64,000 nt of DNA from Tomitella biformata AHU 1821 (lineage in GTDB: Bacteria; Actinomycetota; Actinomycetes; Mycobacteriales; Mycobacteriaceae), in assembly GCF_000524475.1 (NCBI RefSeq), contig NZ_BAVQ01000080.1:1-64000 (forward strand). Reading direction: 5' to 3'. Position 1 is the first letter of the stretch. Every line of letters begins with the position of its first letter. This document shows, piece after piece, positions 9,659 to 22,200 of this stretch. The notes below the pieces were generated by a model, which had not been told where the DNA came from, did not search any database, and saw nothing but the letters and a program-made list of their open reading frames with translations. Both the position numbers and the translations under genes were made by a program.

Positions 9659-10564
9659 TCACCTGTCATTGTCTGAGGAGGGGCCGTCTGAGGAGGGGCC
9701 GCCGACCGCGCGCCCATCGGCCGCGGCGCGCGCCGCGAGGACCGCTCGGGCGATGCTCTCGATCGTGGCCGTCGGCACGCTCTGCGCCCCCGCCGCGGTG
9801 ATGTTGATCGCGGAGGGGAAAAGCCCGCGGGCGACGTCGGGGCCGCCCGTGGCCGAATCGTCGTCGGCCGCATCATAAAGGGACTCGACGGCGTTGCGCA
9901 GCGCTGTCGCCCCATCGTCGGCAGGCCGGGCCAGGCGTTTGAGCGCGGACTTGGCGAACAGCGAGCCTGAGCCCACCGCGTGGTAGCCCGCGTGCTCCTC
10001 ATAGCGCCCGCCGGTCAGGTCGTACGAGATGATCCGGCCCGCGCTCGAGGGCTCCGCGGCGGCCGTGTCGAAGCCGACGAAGAGCGGTACCACGGCCAGG
10101 CCCTGCATCGCCGCGCCGAGGTTGCCGCGGACCATCGTGGACAGGCGGTTCGCCTTGCCGTCAAGGGTCAGCGAAACGCCCTCGATCTTCTCGTAGTGCT
10201 CAAGCTCCACGGTGAACAGCCGCACTAGCTCGATCGCGATCCCCGCCGTGCCGGCGATGCCGACGGCCGAGGTGTGGTCGGTGACGAAGACCTTCTCGAT
10301 GTCGCGGCTCGCAATGAGGTTGCCCATCGTGGCGCGCCGGTCGCCGGCGATCAAGACGCCCTCCGAGTGGGTCAGCGCGACGATAGTGGTGCCATGCGGG
10401 GCCACATGGCTGAGGTCTCTCGAGCCGTGTGACCCGGGCCCAGAGCCCTGCGCGCCCGCCCCGGGCAGCAGCTCGGGGGCGTGGCTGCGAAGGTGGTCGG
10501 AGAACGACGAGAGTCCGGCGCCGGTGCTAGGCAGTGGCAACCCGTGGGAGGGGGGCACTCTCAC
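9659..10564 (-). CDS. prcB: 20S proteasome beta subunit PrcB (with propeptide)
   Basis: Catalytic beta subunit of the proteasome, 301 aa as precursor. A 58-residue propeptide ends at HVAPHG, and the next residue, Thr59, is the predicted autocatalytic N-terminal nucleophile ([19 protein letters not shown]). The Asp, Lys/Arg and Ser residues of the Ntn-hydrolase site are in the expected context ([32 protein letters not shown]). Translation starts at a GTG that overlaps the pup stop codon by 4 bases (GTGA), so prcB is coupled to pup. Confidence 0.96.
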   Translation of the reverse strand: MRVPPSHGLPLPSTGAGLSSFSDHLRSHAPELLPGAGAQGSGPGSHGSRDLSHVAPHGTTIVALTHSEGVLIAGDRRATMGNLIASRDIEKVFVTDHTSAVGIAGTAGIAIELVRLFTVELEHYEKIEGVSLTLDGKANRLSTMVRGNLGAAMQGLAVVPLFVGFDTAAAEPSSAGRIISYDLTGGRYEEHAGYHAVGSGSLFAKSALKRLARPADDGATALRNAVESLYDAADDDSATGGPDVARGLFPSAINITAAGAQSVPTATIESIARAVLAARAAADGRAVGGPSSDGPSSDNDR

Positions 10565-10755
10565 TGGCCGCCCTTCTGGACGTACGCGCGGACGAAGTCC
10601 TCCGCGTTCTCCTCCAACACGTCGTCGATCTCGTCGAGCAGGTCGTCAGTCTCGTTCGCGAGCTGCTCTCGGCGCTCTTGTCCGGCACCGCCGCTGCCCG
10701 TGACATCCTCGCCGTCGTCCCCGCCGCCGGTGCGTGTGGTTTGTTCCTGGGCCAT
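10561..10755 (-). CDS. pup: Prokaryotic ubiquitin-like protein Pup
   Basis: Small intrinsically disordered protein modifier, 64 aa. It ends in Gly-Gly-Gln, so it must be deamidated by Dop to Gly-Gly-Glu before ligation by PafA. The central helix-forming acidic stretch ([20 protein letters not shown]) is the part that binds the Mpa coiled coils. The C-terminal segment [12 protein letters not shown] is highly characteristic. The ATG lies 55 bases downstream of dop on the same strand, and prcB overlaps its stop codon. Confidence 0.97.
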   Translation of the reverse strand: MAQEQTTRTGGGDDGEDVTGSGGAGQERREQLANETDDLLDEIDDVLEENAEDFVRAYVQKGGQ

Positions 10756-10810
10756 GACCGCCTCCTCTGACTTGTGTTGTCTGCCTTCACCCTACCGAGC
10801 CGACGGCGCG

Positions 10811-12310
10811 TTACGACGTCAAAGCGTCGACCAGTTCTCGTGCCGTGCGGGCCGCGTCGAGAATCTCGCCGACATGTGCCTTGGTGCCGCGGAGTGGCTC
10901 CATCGTCGGGATCCGCACGAGCGACTCGCCGCCGACGTCGAAGATCACCGAATCCCAGCTTGCCGCGGCGATGTCGGCCCCGAATCGGCGCAGGCACTCG
11001 CCCCGGAAGTACGCCCTCGTGTCGGTGGGCGGATTGTCCACGGCATGCATCACCTGCTCCTCGGTGACGAGTCGCCTCATCGATCCGCGCGCCACGAGCC
11101 GGTTGTAGAGGCCCTTGTCCAGGCGCACATCCGAGTACTGCAGATCTACCAGGTGCAGGCGCGGCGCGGACCAGCTGAGGCCCTCCCGCTTGCGGAAGCC
11201 CTCCAGCAGTCGCAGCTTCGCCGGCCAGTCGAGCACGTCGGCGCACAGCATCGGGTCCTCCTCCAAGAGGCCGAGGACCCGCTCCCAGGTCGCCATGACG
11301 TCATCGGCGCGATCGTCTGGCTCCGCCCGTTGCGCCTGGAAGCGCTGCACGCGCTCTAGGTACTCGCGCTGGATCTGCAGGCCAGTCAGCAAACGCCCGT
11401 CGGCGAGCTCCACCTTCGCCTTCAGGGTCGGATCGTGGCTGATCTCGTGGATCGCGGCGACGGGGCGGGCCAGCTCGAGGTCGGACAGCGGCACCCCCGC
11501 CTCGATCAGATCCATCACCAGGGCGGCGGTGCCCACCTTGAGGTAGGTCGAGGTCTCTGCCAGGTTCGCATCGCCCACGATCACGTGCAGCCGGCGGTAC
11601 TTGTCCGAATCGGAGTGCGGCTCGTCGCGCGTGTTGATGATGCCGCGCTTGAGCGTGGTCTCGAGACCGATCTCGACCTCTATGTAGTCCGCGCGTTGGG
11701 AGAGCTGGAAGCCCGGCTTCTCCCCCGACTGCCCCAGCCCCACGCGCCCGGAGCCGCAGACGACCTGGCGGGAGACGAAGAATGGAATCAGGCCCGACGC
11801 GATATCGGCGAACGGCGTCGACCGCTTCATCAGGTAGTTCTCATGGCTGCCGTACGAGGCGCCCTTGCCGTCCACGTTGTTCTTGTACAGCTGCAGGCGC
11901 GGGTTGCCGGGCACACTCGACGCGAACCGTGCGGCCGCCTCCATGATCCGCTCCCCCGCCTTGTCCCAGATGACGGCATCGAGTGGGTCGACAACCTCCG
12001 GGCTGGCGAACTCGGGGTGGGCGTGGTCGACGTAGAGCCGGGCGCCGTTGGTGAGGATCATATTTGCCGCGCCAATCTCGTCGGCGTCGATGATGGGCGC
12101 CGGCCCCCGGTTACGGCCCAGGTCGAAACCGCGCGCATCCCGCAGCGGCGACTCCACCTCGTAATCCCATCGGGTGCGCTTGGTGCGCGGCACTCCGGCC
12201 GCCGCCGCATAGGCGAGCACCGCCTGCGTGGACGTGACGATCGGATTGGTGGTGTGGTCCTGCGGCGAGGAGATGCCGTACTCGACCTCGGTGCCCATGA
12301 TGCGCTGCAT
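10811..12310 (-). CDS. dop: Depupylase/deamidase Dop
   Basis: Deamidates Pup-Gln to Pup-Glu and removes Pup from substrates. It is a PafA paralog with a glutamine-synthetase-like fold. The chosen start at 12310 gives [16 protein letters not shown] and 499 aa, the usual Dop length. The Dop-specific loop region near residues 35-75, [21 protein letters not shown] and [12 protein letters not shown] are present, as are the shared [13 protein letters not shown] and [15 protein letters not shown] motifs. It sits between mpa (160 bases upstream, with a hairpin between) and pup. Confidence 0.96.
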   Translation of the reverse strand: MQRIMGTEVEYGISSPQDHTTNPIVTSTQAVLAYAAAAGVPRTKRTRWDYEVESPLRDARGFDLGRNRGPAPIIDADEIGAANMILTNGARLYVDHAHPEFASPEVVDPLDAVIWDKAGERIMEAAARFASSVPGNPRLQLYKNNVDGKGASYGSHENYLMKRSTPFADIASGLIPFFVSRQVVCGSGRVGLGQSGEKPGFQLSQRADYIEVEIGLETTLKRGIINTRDEPHSDSDKYRRLHVIVGDANLAETSTYLKVGTAALVMDLIEAGVPLSDLELARPVAAIHEISHDPTLKAKVELADGRLLTGLQIQREYLERVQRFQAQRAEPDDRADDVMATWERVLGLLEEDPMLCADVLDWPAKLRLLEGFRKREGLSWSAPRLHLVDLQYSDVRLDKGLYNRLVARGSMRRLVTEEQVMHAVDNPPTDTRAYFRGECLRRFGADIAAASWDSVIFDVGGESLVRIPTMEPLRGTKAHVGEILDAARTARELVDALTS

Positions 12311-12382
12311 ACCGCCGAGCCTAGCCGTGGGCGCCGACACACTCGCGTGTCATCACGTGATTGCCAGGTCCGCACACGAGTT

Positions 12383-12442
12383 CGCTCCAGTTGTTCGAGG
12401 ACGCGCACCCAGCAGGGGCGGCGGATTCGAACAACTGGAGCG
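12383..12442 (-). terminator. Hairpin between mpa and dop
   Basis: A perfect 16-bp inverted repeat (CGCTCCAGTTGTTCGA at 12383-12398 and its complement at 12427-12442) with a 28-base loop. It lies after the mpa stop codon and 73 bases before the dop start on the same strand. It could terminate or attenuate the mpa transcript before dop, or stabilise the mRNA end. No clear T-tract follows in the minus-strand direction. Confidence 0.55.
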
Positions 12443-12469
12443 TCTCGCCTTAGGGCGCCGCAGCCGGGA

Positions 12470-14245
12470 CTACAGGTACTGGCCGGTGCTCGCCTCGGTG
12501 TCTATCGCGCGGCTGGCGCTGGCGGACTTGCCGGTGACCAGCGTGCGGATGTAGACGATCCGCTCGCCCTTCTTGCCGGAGATCCGCGCCCAGTCGTCGG
12601 GATTCGTGGTGTTGGGCAGGTCCTCGTTCTCACTGAACTCGTCCACGACGGAATCGAACAGATGCTGAACCCGCAGACCGGGCGCACCCGTCTCCAGAAC
12701 CTCCTTGATCGCATACTTCTTCGCGCGGTCCACGATGTTCTGGATCATTGCCCCGGAGTTGAAGTCCTTGAAAAACAGGATCTCCTTGTCACCGTTGGCG
12801 TAGGTGACCTCGAGGAAGCGGTTGTCGTCGCTCTCGGCGTACATGCGGTCGACCACCTTGGTGATCATCGCCGCCACGCAGGCGGCACGATCCCCTCCGA
12901 ACTCAGCAAGGTCCTCAGCGTGAATGGGCAAGGTCTCGACCAGATACTTGGAGAAGATGTCCTGCGCGGACTCCGCGTCGGGCCGCTCGATCTTGATCTT
13001 CACGTCGAGACGGCCGGGCCGCAGGATCGCGGGGTCGATCATGTCCTCGCGGTTGGAGGCGCCGATGACGATGACGTTCTCCAGGCCCTCGACGCCGTCG
13101 ATCTCGCTGAGCAACTGCGGGACGACCGTCGTCTCCACGTCCGAGGACACGCCCGAGCCGCGGGTGCGGAAGATCGAGTCCATCTCGTCGAAGAACACGA
13201 TCACCGGGGTGCCGTCGGACGCCTTCTCGCGGGCCCGCTGGAAGATCAAGCGGATATGCCGCTCGGTCTCGCCAACGAACTTGTTGAGCAGCTCGGGGCC
13301 CTTGATGTTGAGGAAGAAGGACTTGACGTCCTTGGAGTCCTCGCCGCGCGCCTCCGCGATCTTCTTCGCCAGGGAGTTCGCGACAGCCTTGGCGATGAGC
13401 GTCTTACCGCAGCCGGGAGGGCCGTAGAGCAGGACGCCCTTCGGCGGGCGCAGCGAGTACTCCCGAAAGAGGTCCTCGTGCAGGAACGGCAGCTCTACGG
13501 CGTCGCGGATCTGCTCGATCTGTCGGGTGAGGCCGCCGATATCGCTGTAGTCGACGTCCGGCACCTCCTCCAACACCAGGTCCTCGACCTCGGCCTTGGG
13601 AATACGCTCAAACGCGTACCCCGCCTTGGTGTCCACGATCAGCGAGTCGCCGACGCGGAGCTTGCGTCGCTCCGGGTCCGCCTCGGCGTAAGCGAGCGTG
13701 AGCGGCTCAGCGAGCCACACGACGCGCTCCTCGTCGGCGTGGCCGATCACCAGTGCGCGCTGATCGTCGTCCAGCAGCTCGCGCAGGGCGCAGATCTCCC
13801 CCACCCGGTCGAAATCGCCGACCTCGACGATGGTCAGGGCCTCATTCAGACGCACGCTCTGACCGCGCTTGATCGACTCCACCAGGATATTCGGCGAGCA
13901 GGTCAGCCGCATGCGGCGGCCCGAGGTGAACACGTCTGCGGTCTGGTCGTCGTGGGCCGCGATGAAGACGCCGTATCCACTGGGCGGCTGGCCGAGTCGA
14001 TCGACCTCTTCACGGAGGGCGAGCAGCTGCGTGCGCGCCTCTTTCAGGGTGTCCATCAGTTTGGCGTTGCGGGTGGTCAGCGACTCGATCCGAGCTTGCT
14101 GGTCCGCGGACAGCGTGCCGGAGTCGCCGCGCCGCAGCGGCCCCACCTGCTCGCGTGCCGCGTGCCCCCGCCGGTCACTTGCGCTCTGCCCCAGCTCTTT
14201 TCCGCTGGCACCCTGGTCATCTGCGGAACCTTGTGGTCCTGACAT
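12470..14245 (-). CDS. mpa: Proteasome-associated AAA ATPase Mpa/ARC
   Basis: Hexameric AAA+ unfoldase that recognises Pup and threads pupylated proteins into the 20S core. The protein has 591 aa. An N-terminal coiled coil (about residues 50-88, [18 protein letters not shown] onwards) binds Pup. Two OB-type interdomains follow ([17 protein letters not shown] and [15 protein letters not shown]). The AAA module has Walker A GPPGCGKT, Walker [13 protein letters not shown] and sensor/arginine-finger regions. The protein ends in GQYL, with the penultimate tyrosine that docks into the proteasome alpha ring, matching the prcA/prcB genes downstream. Confidence 0.96.
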   Translation of the reverse strand: MSGPQGSADDQGASGKELGQSASDRRGHAAREQVGPLRRGDSGTLSADQQARIESLTTRNAKLMDTLKEARTQLLALREEVDRLGQPPSGYGVFIAAHDDQTADVFTSGRRMRLTCSPNILVESIKRGQSVRLNEALTIVEVGDFDRVGEICALRELLDDDQRALVIGHADEERVVWLAEPLTLAYAEADPERRKLRVGDSLIVDTKAGYAFERIPKAEVEDLVLEEVPDVDYSDIGGLTRQIEQIRDAVELPFLHEDLFREYSLRPPKGVLLYGPPGCGKTLIAKAVANSLAKKIAEARGEDSKDVKSFFLNIKGPELLNKFVGETERHIRLIFQRAREKASDGTPVIVFFDEMDSIFRTRGSGVSSDVETTVVPQLLSEIDGVEGLENVIVIGASNREDMIDPAILRPGRLDVKIKIERPDAESAQDIFSKYLVETLPIHAEDLAEFGGDRAACVAAMITKVVDRMYAESDDNRFLEVTYANGDKEILFFKDFNSGAMIQNIVDRAKKYAIKEVLETGAPGLRVQHLFDSVVDEFSENEDLPNTTNPDDWARISGKKGERIVYIRTLVTGKSASASRAIDTEASTGQYL

Positions 14246-14351
14246 GGCACTCCTCCCGATCTGCTGACAACGCTACCTCTGCGAGGACGATTGCCCCTGG
14301 CATTCGGCAGCGGCGAGCCGCTCATGGCCTCAGCGGCGAGCCGCCTGCGGG

Positions 14352-16241
<1,890 letters not shown>

Positions 16242-16290
16242 GGGTTGACCCCGGCGTTCGGGGCGCGGAACGGCAAGCCAGACTGGTGCC

Positions 16291-17115
16291 ATGACGGATT
16301 CAACGACCACGCCCGAGGCTTTCTACCTCCCGCTCGGCGCCGACGACGACGGCGCCGAGATCTTCACCCCCACCGACGCGACGCGCAGCGTGTGGTCCAC
16401 CGAGATGCAGCACGGTTCCCCGCCCGCGGCGCTGATGGTGCGCGCGATGGAGAACCACGGCGCTCGCGACGGTGCGCGATTGAGCAGCATCGTTGTCGAC
16501 CTCTTGGGGCCGGTGGCTGTCACCCAGACCCGCGTGGAGACCAAGGTGCTGCGGCCGGGCCGGAACATCGAGCTCCTCGGCGCGTCGTTGTCCACGATGA
16601 CGGAGACTGGCGAGTACCTGCTCGCCGCCACCGCCACGGCCTGGCGGATGGCGACGGCGGACACGTTTGCGGCCATCCAGACACGGGACCCGATGATCCC
16701 GGTCCGCGAGATCGACGAGAGCCTCGGGTTCAACTGGGGCCAGACGGGCTATACCTACGTGGACGCGCTCGAGTGGCGTTGGCTGGCCGGGGCCAGCGCG
16801 GACGGTCCGGGCCTGGTGTGGGCCCGTCCAAGGCTGCCGCTGGTCCTCGGCGAGGAGCCCAGCGCCATGCAGAACATGTTCAACGTGGTGGACGCGGCCA
16901 ACGGCGTCGGCGCCACCCTGGACCCGACGAAGTGGACCTTCCTCAACACCGACCTCTCTGTGCACCTGCACCGGGCGCCGCAGGGCGAGTGGATCGGCAT
17001 CGCCGCCGAGAGCTCCATCGGCCCGGACGGGATCGGGATGAGCTCGGCGGTCATCCATGACCAGGCGGGTCCGGTGGGCCGGGCGGCGCAGTCACTGCTG
17101 GTGCGGCCCCGGTAG
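16291..17115 (+). CDS. Acyl-CoA thioesterase-like double hot-dog protein
   Basis: Predicted thioesterase-family protein of 274 aa. The N-terminal half (WSTEMQHGSPPAALMVRAMENH) and C-terminal half (TDLSVHLHRAPQGEWIGIAAESSIGPDGIGMSSAVIHDQAGPVGRAAQSLLVRPR) resemble the two hot-dog repeats of TesB-like thioesterases that are common in Mycobacteriales. The C-terminal motif with the conserved Gly-x-Ala-Gln-Ser-Leu ending is characteristic. Substrate is unknown. It follows the nuclease gene by 49 bases and ends at a bidirectional hairpin shared with hisG. Confidence 0.85.
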   Translation: MTDSTTTPEAFYLPLGADDDGAEIFTPTDATRSVWSTEMQHGSPPAALMVRAMENHGARDGARLSSIVVDLLGPVAVTQTRVETKVLRPGRNIELLGASLSTMTETGEYLLAATATAWRMATADTFAAIQTRDPMIPVREIDESLGFNWGQTGYTYVDALEWRWLAGASADGPGLVWARPRLPLVLGEEPSAMQNMFNVVDAANGVGATLDPTKWTFLNTDLSVHLHRAPQGEWIGIAAESSIGPDGIGMSSAVIHDQAGPVGRAAQSLLVRPR

Positions 17116-17152
17116 GAGCTGCCGGATACGAGCAGCTGGCCTCGCATGCGCG

Positions 17153-17204
17153 CGTGCGCACCTCATCGGGAGATTCGCGAGGAATCCTCGATCAGGTGCG
17201 CACG
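17153..17204. terminator. Bidirectional terminator hairpin between thioesterase gene and hisG
   Basis: Inverted repeat with arms 17153-17168 and 17189-17204 (CGTGCGCACCTCATCG, 15 of 16 pairing) and a 20-base loop. It lies between two convergent genes, 37 bases after the thioesterase stop codon and 9 bases beyond the hisG stop codon. Position and shape suggest intrinsic termination for both. Confidence 0.65.
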
Positions 17205-17213
17205 GGGGCGAAA

Positions 17214-18065
17214 TCACATACGGCAGGCGCGGATGTCCGAGGCGAGGATGGCGCGGGCACCGATCTCAGACAGCTCGTCCATCACGTTGTTCATGCCCTT
17301 ACGCGGGACCATCGCGCGCACGGCGACCCAGCCGGGCTCTGCAAGATCGGACACCGTCGGGGATTCCACGCCCGGCGTGACCTCGGCCGCGGCCGCAAGC
17401 AGTTCGCGCTGGCAGTTGTAGTCGAGCATCACGTACTGCTGGGCGAACACGACGCCCTGCACACGGGCGACCAGCTGGTCGCGAGCCCGCGCGCTGGCGG
17501 GATCCGGGCTCTGGCGCTCCACGAGCACGCCCTCGGAGGTGCACAGCACGTCGCCGAATGCCACGAGATCATGCTGGCGCAGCGTCCGGCCGGAGCCGAC
17601 GACGTCCGCGATCGCGTCGGCCACACCGAGTTGGATCGAGATCTCCACGGCCCCGTCGAGCGGGATGAGCGTGGCGTCGATGCCGCGGCGCGTGAGATCC
17701 GCGCGCACGATGTTCGGGTAGGCGCTGGCGACGCGGAGCCCGCGCAGGTCCTCCACCGTCCATTCGCGATCCTTGGTGCCCGCATAGCGGAAGGTGGAGC
17801 GGCCGAAGCCGAGCGAGAGCCGCTCGTTGAGTGCGGCCCCCGACTCGTGCGCGAGGTCCCGGCCGGTGATGCCCAGGTCCAGCTCGCCGGAGCCGACATA
17901 GGTGGCGATGTCCTTGGGGCGGAGGAAGAAGAACTCCACGCCGTGCGCATCGTCGAGGACGGTGAGGTCCTTGGGATCGGAGCGGCGTCGATAGCCGGCC
18001 TCGGAGAGCATGTCCTGCGCGGCTTCGGAGAGCGCGCCCTTATTCGGTACTGCGACCCGCAACAT
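17214..18065 (-). CDS. hisG: ATP phosphoribosyltransferase HisG
   Basis: First enzyme of histidine biosynthesis, joining ATP and PRPP. At 283 aa it is the long form, with a C-terminal ACT-like regulatory domain ([32 protein letters not shown]...[21 protein letters not shown]) that allows feedback inhibition by histidine. The catalytic part begins [16 protein letters not shown] and has the PRPP loop [26 protein letters not shown]. hisE lies 79 bases upstream on the same strand, so hisE-hisG is an operon. Confidence 0.96.
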   Translation of the reverse strand: MLRVAVPNKGALSEAAQDMLSEAGYRRRSDPKDLTVLDDAHGVEFFFLRPKDIATYVGSGELDLGITGRDLAHESGAALNERLSLGFGRSTFRYAGTKDREWTVEDLRGLRVASAYPNIVRADLTRRGIDATLIPLDGAVEISIQLGVADAIADVVGSGRTLRQHDLVAFGDVLCTSEGVLVERQSPDPASARARDQLVARVQGVVFAQQYVMLDYNCQRELLAAAAEVTPGVESPTVSDLAEPGWVAVRAMVPRKGMNNVMDELSEIGARAILASDIRACRM

Positions 18066-18144
18066 GTGTTGAGTCCTTAGAGATCGTGGGTGAGATTCAG
18101 GGGAAGGGAGGTGTGGCCGTCGGCCGGGGGGTGGGGATTACGGC

Positions 18145-18408
18145 TCACAGATGTCGGTACACGTCCGCGGGGGTCAGGCCGCGTTTGATCATCATCACTT
18201 GGAGCCAGTACAGCAGCTGGGAGATCTCCCCCGACAGCTCCTCGTCGCTCTCGTACTCTGCGGCGATCCAGACCTCGCCCGCCTCCTCGATCACCTTCTT
18301 GCCGATGTGATGCACACCAGCGTCCAGGGCGGCGACGGTGCCGCTGCCCTCGGGTCGGGAGGCGGCACGCTCGGACAGCTCGGCAAATAGCGAATCGAAG
18401 GTCTTCAC
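18145..18408 (-). CDS. hisE: Phosphoribosyl-ATP pyrophosphatase HisE
   Basis: Second step of histidine biosynthesis, hydrolysing phosphoribosyl-ATP to phosphoribosyl-AMP. I chose the GTG at 18408 ([15 protein letters not shown]), preceded by GGAAAG, which gives 87 aa, the normal length for the free-standing enzyme. The MazG-fold motif [22 protein letters not shown] contains the conserved metal-binding EExxE-type acidic residues, followed by [18 protein letters not shown]. It is first in the hisE-hisG operon and divergent from the GNAT gene. Confidence 0.94.
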   Translation of the reverse strand: MKTFDSLFAELSERAASRPEGSGTVAALDAGVHHIGKKVIEEAGEVWIAAEYESDEELSGEISQLLYWLQVMMIKRGLTPADVYRHL

Positions 18409-18490
18409 AGTGCGTAATCTTTCCACACCGGCTTTGGGCGGCGTGCCGAGAGTTGCCGGGATCGCCCGCGGCGGCAAGATTATAGGCAAA

Positions 18491-19171
18491 ATGGACGTTG
18501 TGTCACACCCACATGACGAGCCCGAACGCTTCACCCCCATCCCCGATCCGCGCCCTGCAGACGGGCCCTGGCCACAGCTGACATGGCCGGTGCCGCCGCG
18601 CACCCGGCTGGCCGGGCGGTCCGTCATCGCGACTGCGACCGACCCCGACGCCGACGCGCTCGCACTGTTCACGGCACTGGACCACCATTCGGTGTGGGCC
18701 GCGGTGGACGGCCGCCCGCGCGATCCCGAGCAGTTTGCGGATGACCTCCACGCGCTGGGTGCGCGGCCGGACTGGCAGGTGTGGACCGTGCGGCTGGCCG
18801 GCAGCGGCGAGGTGGTCGGCATGACGTCCTTCCTCGACGCCGCCCCCCAGGATGCCCGCCTGGAGATCGGCCGCACGCTCTACGCGCCGCAGCACTGGGC
18901 CACCGCGGTCAACCCCGAGACCAAGCTCCTGCTGCTCGGCTACGCTTTCGACACGCTGCGGGCGGGCCGCGTGCAGCTCAAGACTGACGCCCGCAATGCC
19001 CGCTCACAGCAGGCGATCGCGCGGCTGGGCGCACGCTACGAGGGCACGATGCGCCGCCACCACCGGCGGGCCGACGGCACCGTCCGGGACACCGTGTTGT
19101 TCTCGATCACCGTGGAAGACTGGCCCGAGGCCCGACGTGGCCTCATCAAGCGCCTGGGCCGCCTGCGCTGA
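18491..19171 (+). CDS. GNAT-family N-acetyltransferase
   Basis: Predicted acetyltransferase of 226 aa related to the RimJ/RimL-type GNAT group. The fold elements are visible as [108 protein letters not shown]. Substrate is not predictable. The ATG at 18491 avoids overlap with hisE, and upstream in-frame codons look non-coding. It ends shortly before a long hairpin shared with the convergent metH. Confidence 0.86.
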   Translation: MDVVSHPHDEPERFTPIPDPRPADGPWPQLTWPVPPRTRLAGRSVIATATDPDADALALFTALDHHSVWAAVDGRPRDPEQFADDLHALGARPDWQVWTVRLAGSGEVVGMTSFLDAAPQDARLEIGRTLYAPQHWATAVNPETKLLLLGYAFDTLRAGRVQLKTDARNARSQQAIARLGARYEGTMRRHHRRADGTVRDTVLFSITVEDWPEARRGLIKRLGRLR

Positions 19172-19187
19172 GGCCCGCTAGAGCCAG

Positions 19188-19251
19188 AACGCCGCGGCTT
19201 CCTCGATCCGCTGCAGTTGCAAGCGCAGTCGATCGAGGAAGCCGCGGCGTT
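19188..19251. terminator. Bidirectional terminator hairpin between GNAT gene and metH
   Basis: Perfect 21-bp inverted repeat: arms 19188-19208 and 19231-19251, starting AACGCCGCGGCTTCC, with a 22-base loop. On the plus strand the right arm runs into a TTTT tract. It lies between the convergent GNAT gene and metH, 24 bases from the metH stop codon. Confidence 0.8.
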
Positions 19252-19274
19252 TTCGGTTCCGGCCCAGCGGCGGT

Positions 19275-22200
19275 TTAGGTGTTGAAGTACTTCGCCTCCG
19301 GGTGGTGCAGCACGAACGCGTCCGTGGACTGCTCCGGGTGCAGCTGGAACTCCTCGGACAGCTCGACGCCGATCCGGCCGGGCTCGAGCAGCTCGACGAG
19401 CTTGGCGCGGTCCTCCAGGTTGGGGCAGGCCCCGTAGCCGAAGGCGTAGCGGGCGCCGCGGTACGCCAGCTTGAAGTAGCCCTCGATGTCCTCGGGGTCC
19501 TCGGCGGCCAGGTTCGCGCCGCTGGTGAGGGTGAGCTCCTCGCGGATGCGGCGGTGCCAGTACTCGGCGAGCGCCTCCGTCAGCTGCACGCCGAGGCCAT
19601 GGACCTCCATGTAGTCGCGGTACTCGTTGGCCGCGAACAGCCTGTTGGCGAAGTCCGCGATGGGCTGACCCATCGTGACCAGCTGGAACGGCATCACATC
19701 AACCCGGCCCTGAGCCCGAGCCTCCTCGCGGGAGAGCACGAAATCCGGGACCGATAAGAAGCGGCCGCGCTCCTGGCGAGGGAACTCGAACTCGTAGCGC
19801 ACCGGCGCGTCGGGCTCCGGAGACTCGAGGATGAAGACCTTGTTCTTCTCTGAGACCGCCGGGAAGTAGCCATAGACCACGGCCGAGTGCGCCAGGATGC
19901 CCTCTGCGGTGAGCCGGTCCATCCAGTAGCGCAGCCGGGGCTTGCCCTCGGTCTCGACGAGGTCCTCGTAGCTGGGCCCCTCGCCCTTCTTGGCGCCGCG
20001 CAGGCCCCACTGGCCCAGGAACGTGGCGCGCTGGTCGAGCAGCCCGGCGAAGTCCTTTACCGCCAGGCCCTTGACGATGCGGGTGCCCCAGAACGGCGGG
20101 GTGGGCACCTCGTCGACGATGGCCACGTCGGAACGCTCAGGCACGACGACGGGAACCTCGTCCGCCTTGCGCTGGGCCGCGATCCGCTTGGAGCGCTCAT
20201 GGCGCTCCTTGCGCTCGAGCACCTTCTGCGCCGCGGCGAGCGCCTCGGGGCTGTCGGGGGCCGGGCCCTCGCCGCGCTTGATGGCCATGATCTCGTCCAT
20301 CAGGCGCAGGCCCTCGAACGCGTCACGGGCGTAGCTGACCTCGCCCTGGTAGACCTCGGCAAGATCGTTCTCGACATAGGTGCGGGTCAGTGCCGCGCCG
20401 CCGAGCATGACGGGGAAATCGGTGGCGACGCCGCGGGCGTTGAGCTCCTCCAGGTTCTCCTTCATCACCACGGTGGACTTCACGAGCAGGCCGGACATGC
20501 CGATCGCGTCCGCCTTCTGCGCCACAGCCGCGTCATAGATGGTCGCGATGGGCTGCTTGATGCCCAGGTTGACCACGTCGTAGCCGTTGTTGCTCAAGAT
20601 GATGTCGACGAGGTTCTTGCCGATATCGTGCACGTCGCCCTTGACGGTGGCGATCACGAGCCGGCCCTTGCCATCGTCGTCGCTCGCCTCCATGTGGGGC
20701 TCGAGGTGCGCGACGGACGCCTTCATCGTCTCGGCGGACTGCAGCACGAAGGGCAGCTGCATCTGGCCGGAGCCGAACAGCTCGCCGACGGTCTTCATGC
20801 CGTCGAGCAGGGTGCCGTTGATGATCTCGAGGGGCTTCTTGACCTGCATCGCCTCATCGAGGTCTTCCTCGAGGCCGTTGCGCTCGCCGTCCACGATGCG
20901 GCGCTCGAGGCGCTCGAACAGCGGCAGCCCGGCGAGCTCCTGCGCGCGGGTCTCGCGGGCCGACGCGGCAGAGACGCCCTCGAAGAGCGCCATGAGCTTC
21001 TGCAGCGGGTCGTAGTCGTCGGAGCGGCGGTTATAGACGACGTCGAGGGCCACGTCGCGCTGCTCGTCGGGGATCCGCGCCATGGGCAGGATCTTCGACG
21101 CGTGCACGATGGCGGAGTCCAGACCGGCCTGAACGCACTCGTGCAGGAACACGGAGTTGAGCACCTGGCGGGCGGCCGGGTTGAGGCCGAATGAGATGTT
21201 CGACAGCCCCAGCGTGGTGTACACATCCGGATGCCGCTTCTTGATCTCGCGGATGGCCTCGATGGTCTCGATGCCGTCGCGCTGGACCTCGACCTGGCCG
21301 GTGGAGATCGGGAAGGTCAGGCAGTCAATGATGATGTCGGACTTCTCGAGGCCCCAGGTCTCGGTGATGTCCTTGATCAGCCGCTCCGCGATCTCGACCT
21401 TGTGCGCCGCGGTGCGGGCCTGGCCCTGCTCGTCGATGGTCAGCGCCACGACGGCCGCGCCGTGCTCCTTCACCAGCGCCATGATGCGCTGGTAGCGGGA
21501 AGTGGGGCCGTCGCCGTCCTCGAAGTTCACCGAGTTGACGACGCTGCGCCCACCCAGCAGCTCCAGGCCCGCGCGCAGGACGTCGGGCTCGGTGGAGTCG
21601 AGCATGATCGGCAGCGTCGAGGCTGTCGAGAGCTTGCCGGCGAGGACCGCCATGTCGGCGGCGCCGTCCCGGCCCACGTAATCGATGTTCAAGTCGAGGA
21701 TATGCGCGCCGTCGCGGATCTGCTCCTTCGCGATGTCGAGGCACTTGTCGATGTCGCCGCCGAGCATCGCGTCGCGGAACGCCCTAGAGCCGTTGGAGTT
21801 GGTGCGCTCGCCGACCACCAAGAACGAGGCGTCTTGCTGAAACGGCACCGCGGAGTAGATCGAGGACACACCCGGCTCGCGCACCACGTTCCGCGTCCCC
21901 TGCTCGGTCTTGGAGACGGCCTCGACGACCTTGCGCAGGTGCTCAGGGGTGGTGCCGCAGCAGCCGCCGACCATGGACAGGCCGTACTGGCTCACGAAGC
22001 CGCTGAGGGCATCGGCGAGTTCGTCGGCGCTGAGCGGGTACTCCGCGCCGTTCTTGCCCAGCACCGGCAGGCCGGCGTTCGGCATGACCGAGACAGGCAG
22101 CTTCGAGTGCTTGGACAGGTAGCGCAGGTGCTCGCTCATCTCGGCGGGGCCGGTGGCGCAGTTCAGGCCGATCATGTCGATGCCGAGGGGCTCGAGGGCC

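Noticed and set aside
11435-14242. Very long plus-strand open frame (935 codons) opposite dop and mpa
   Set aside because: It is the antisense shadow of two well-conserved genes in GC-rich DNA. Its product is Leu/Asp/His-rich with no recognisable motif.
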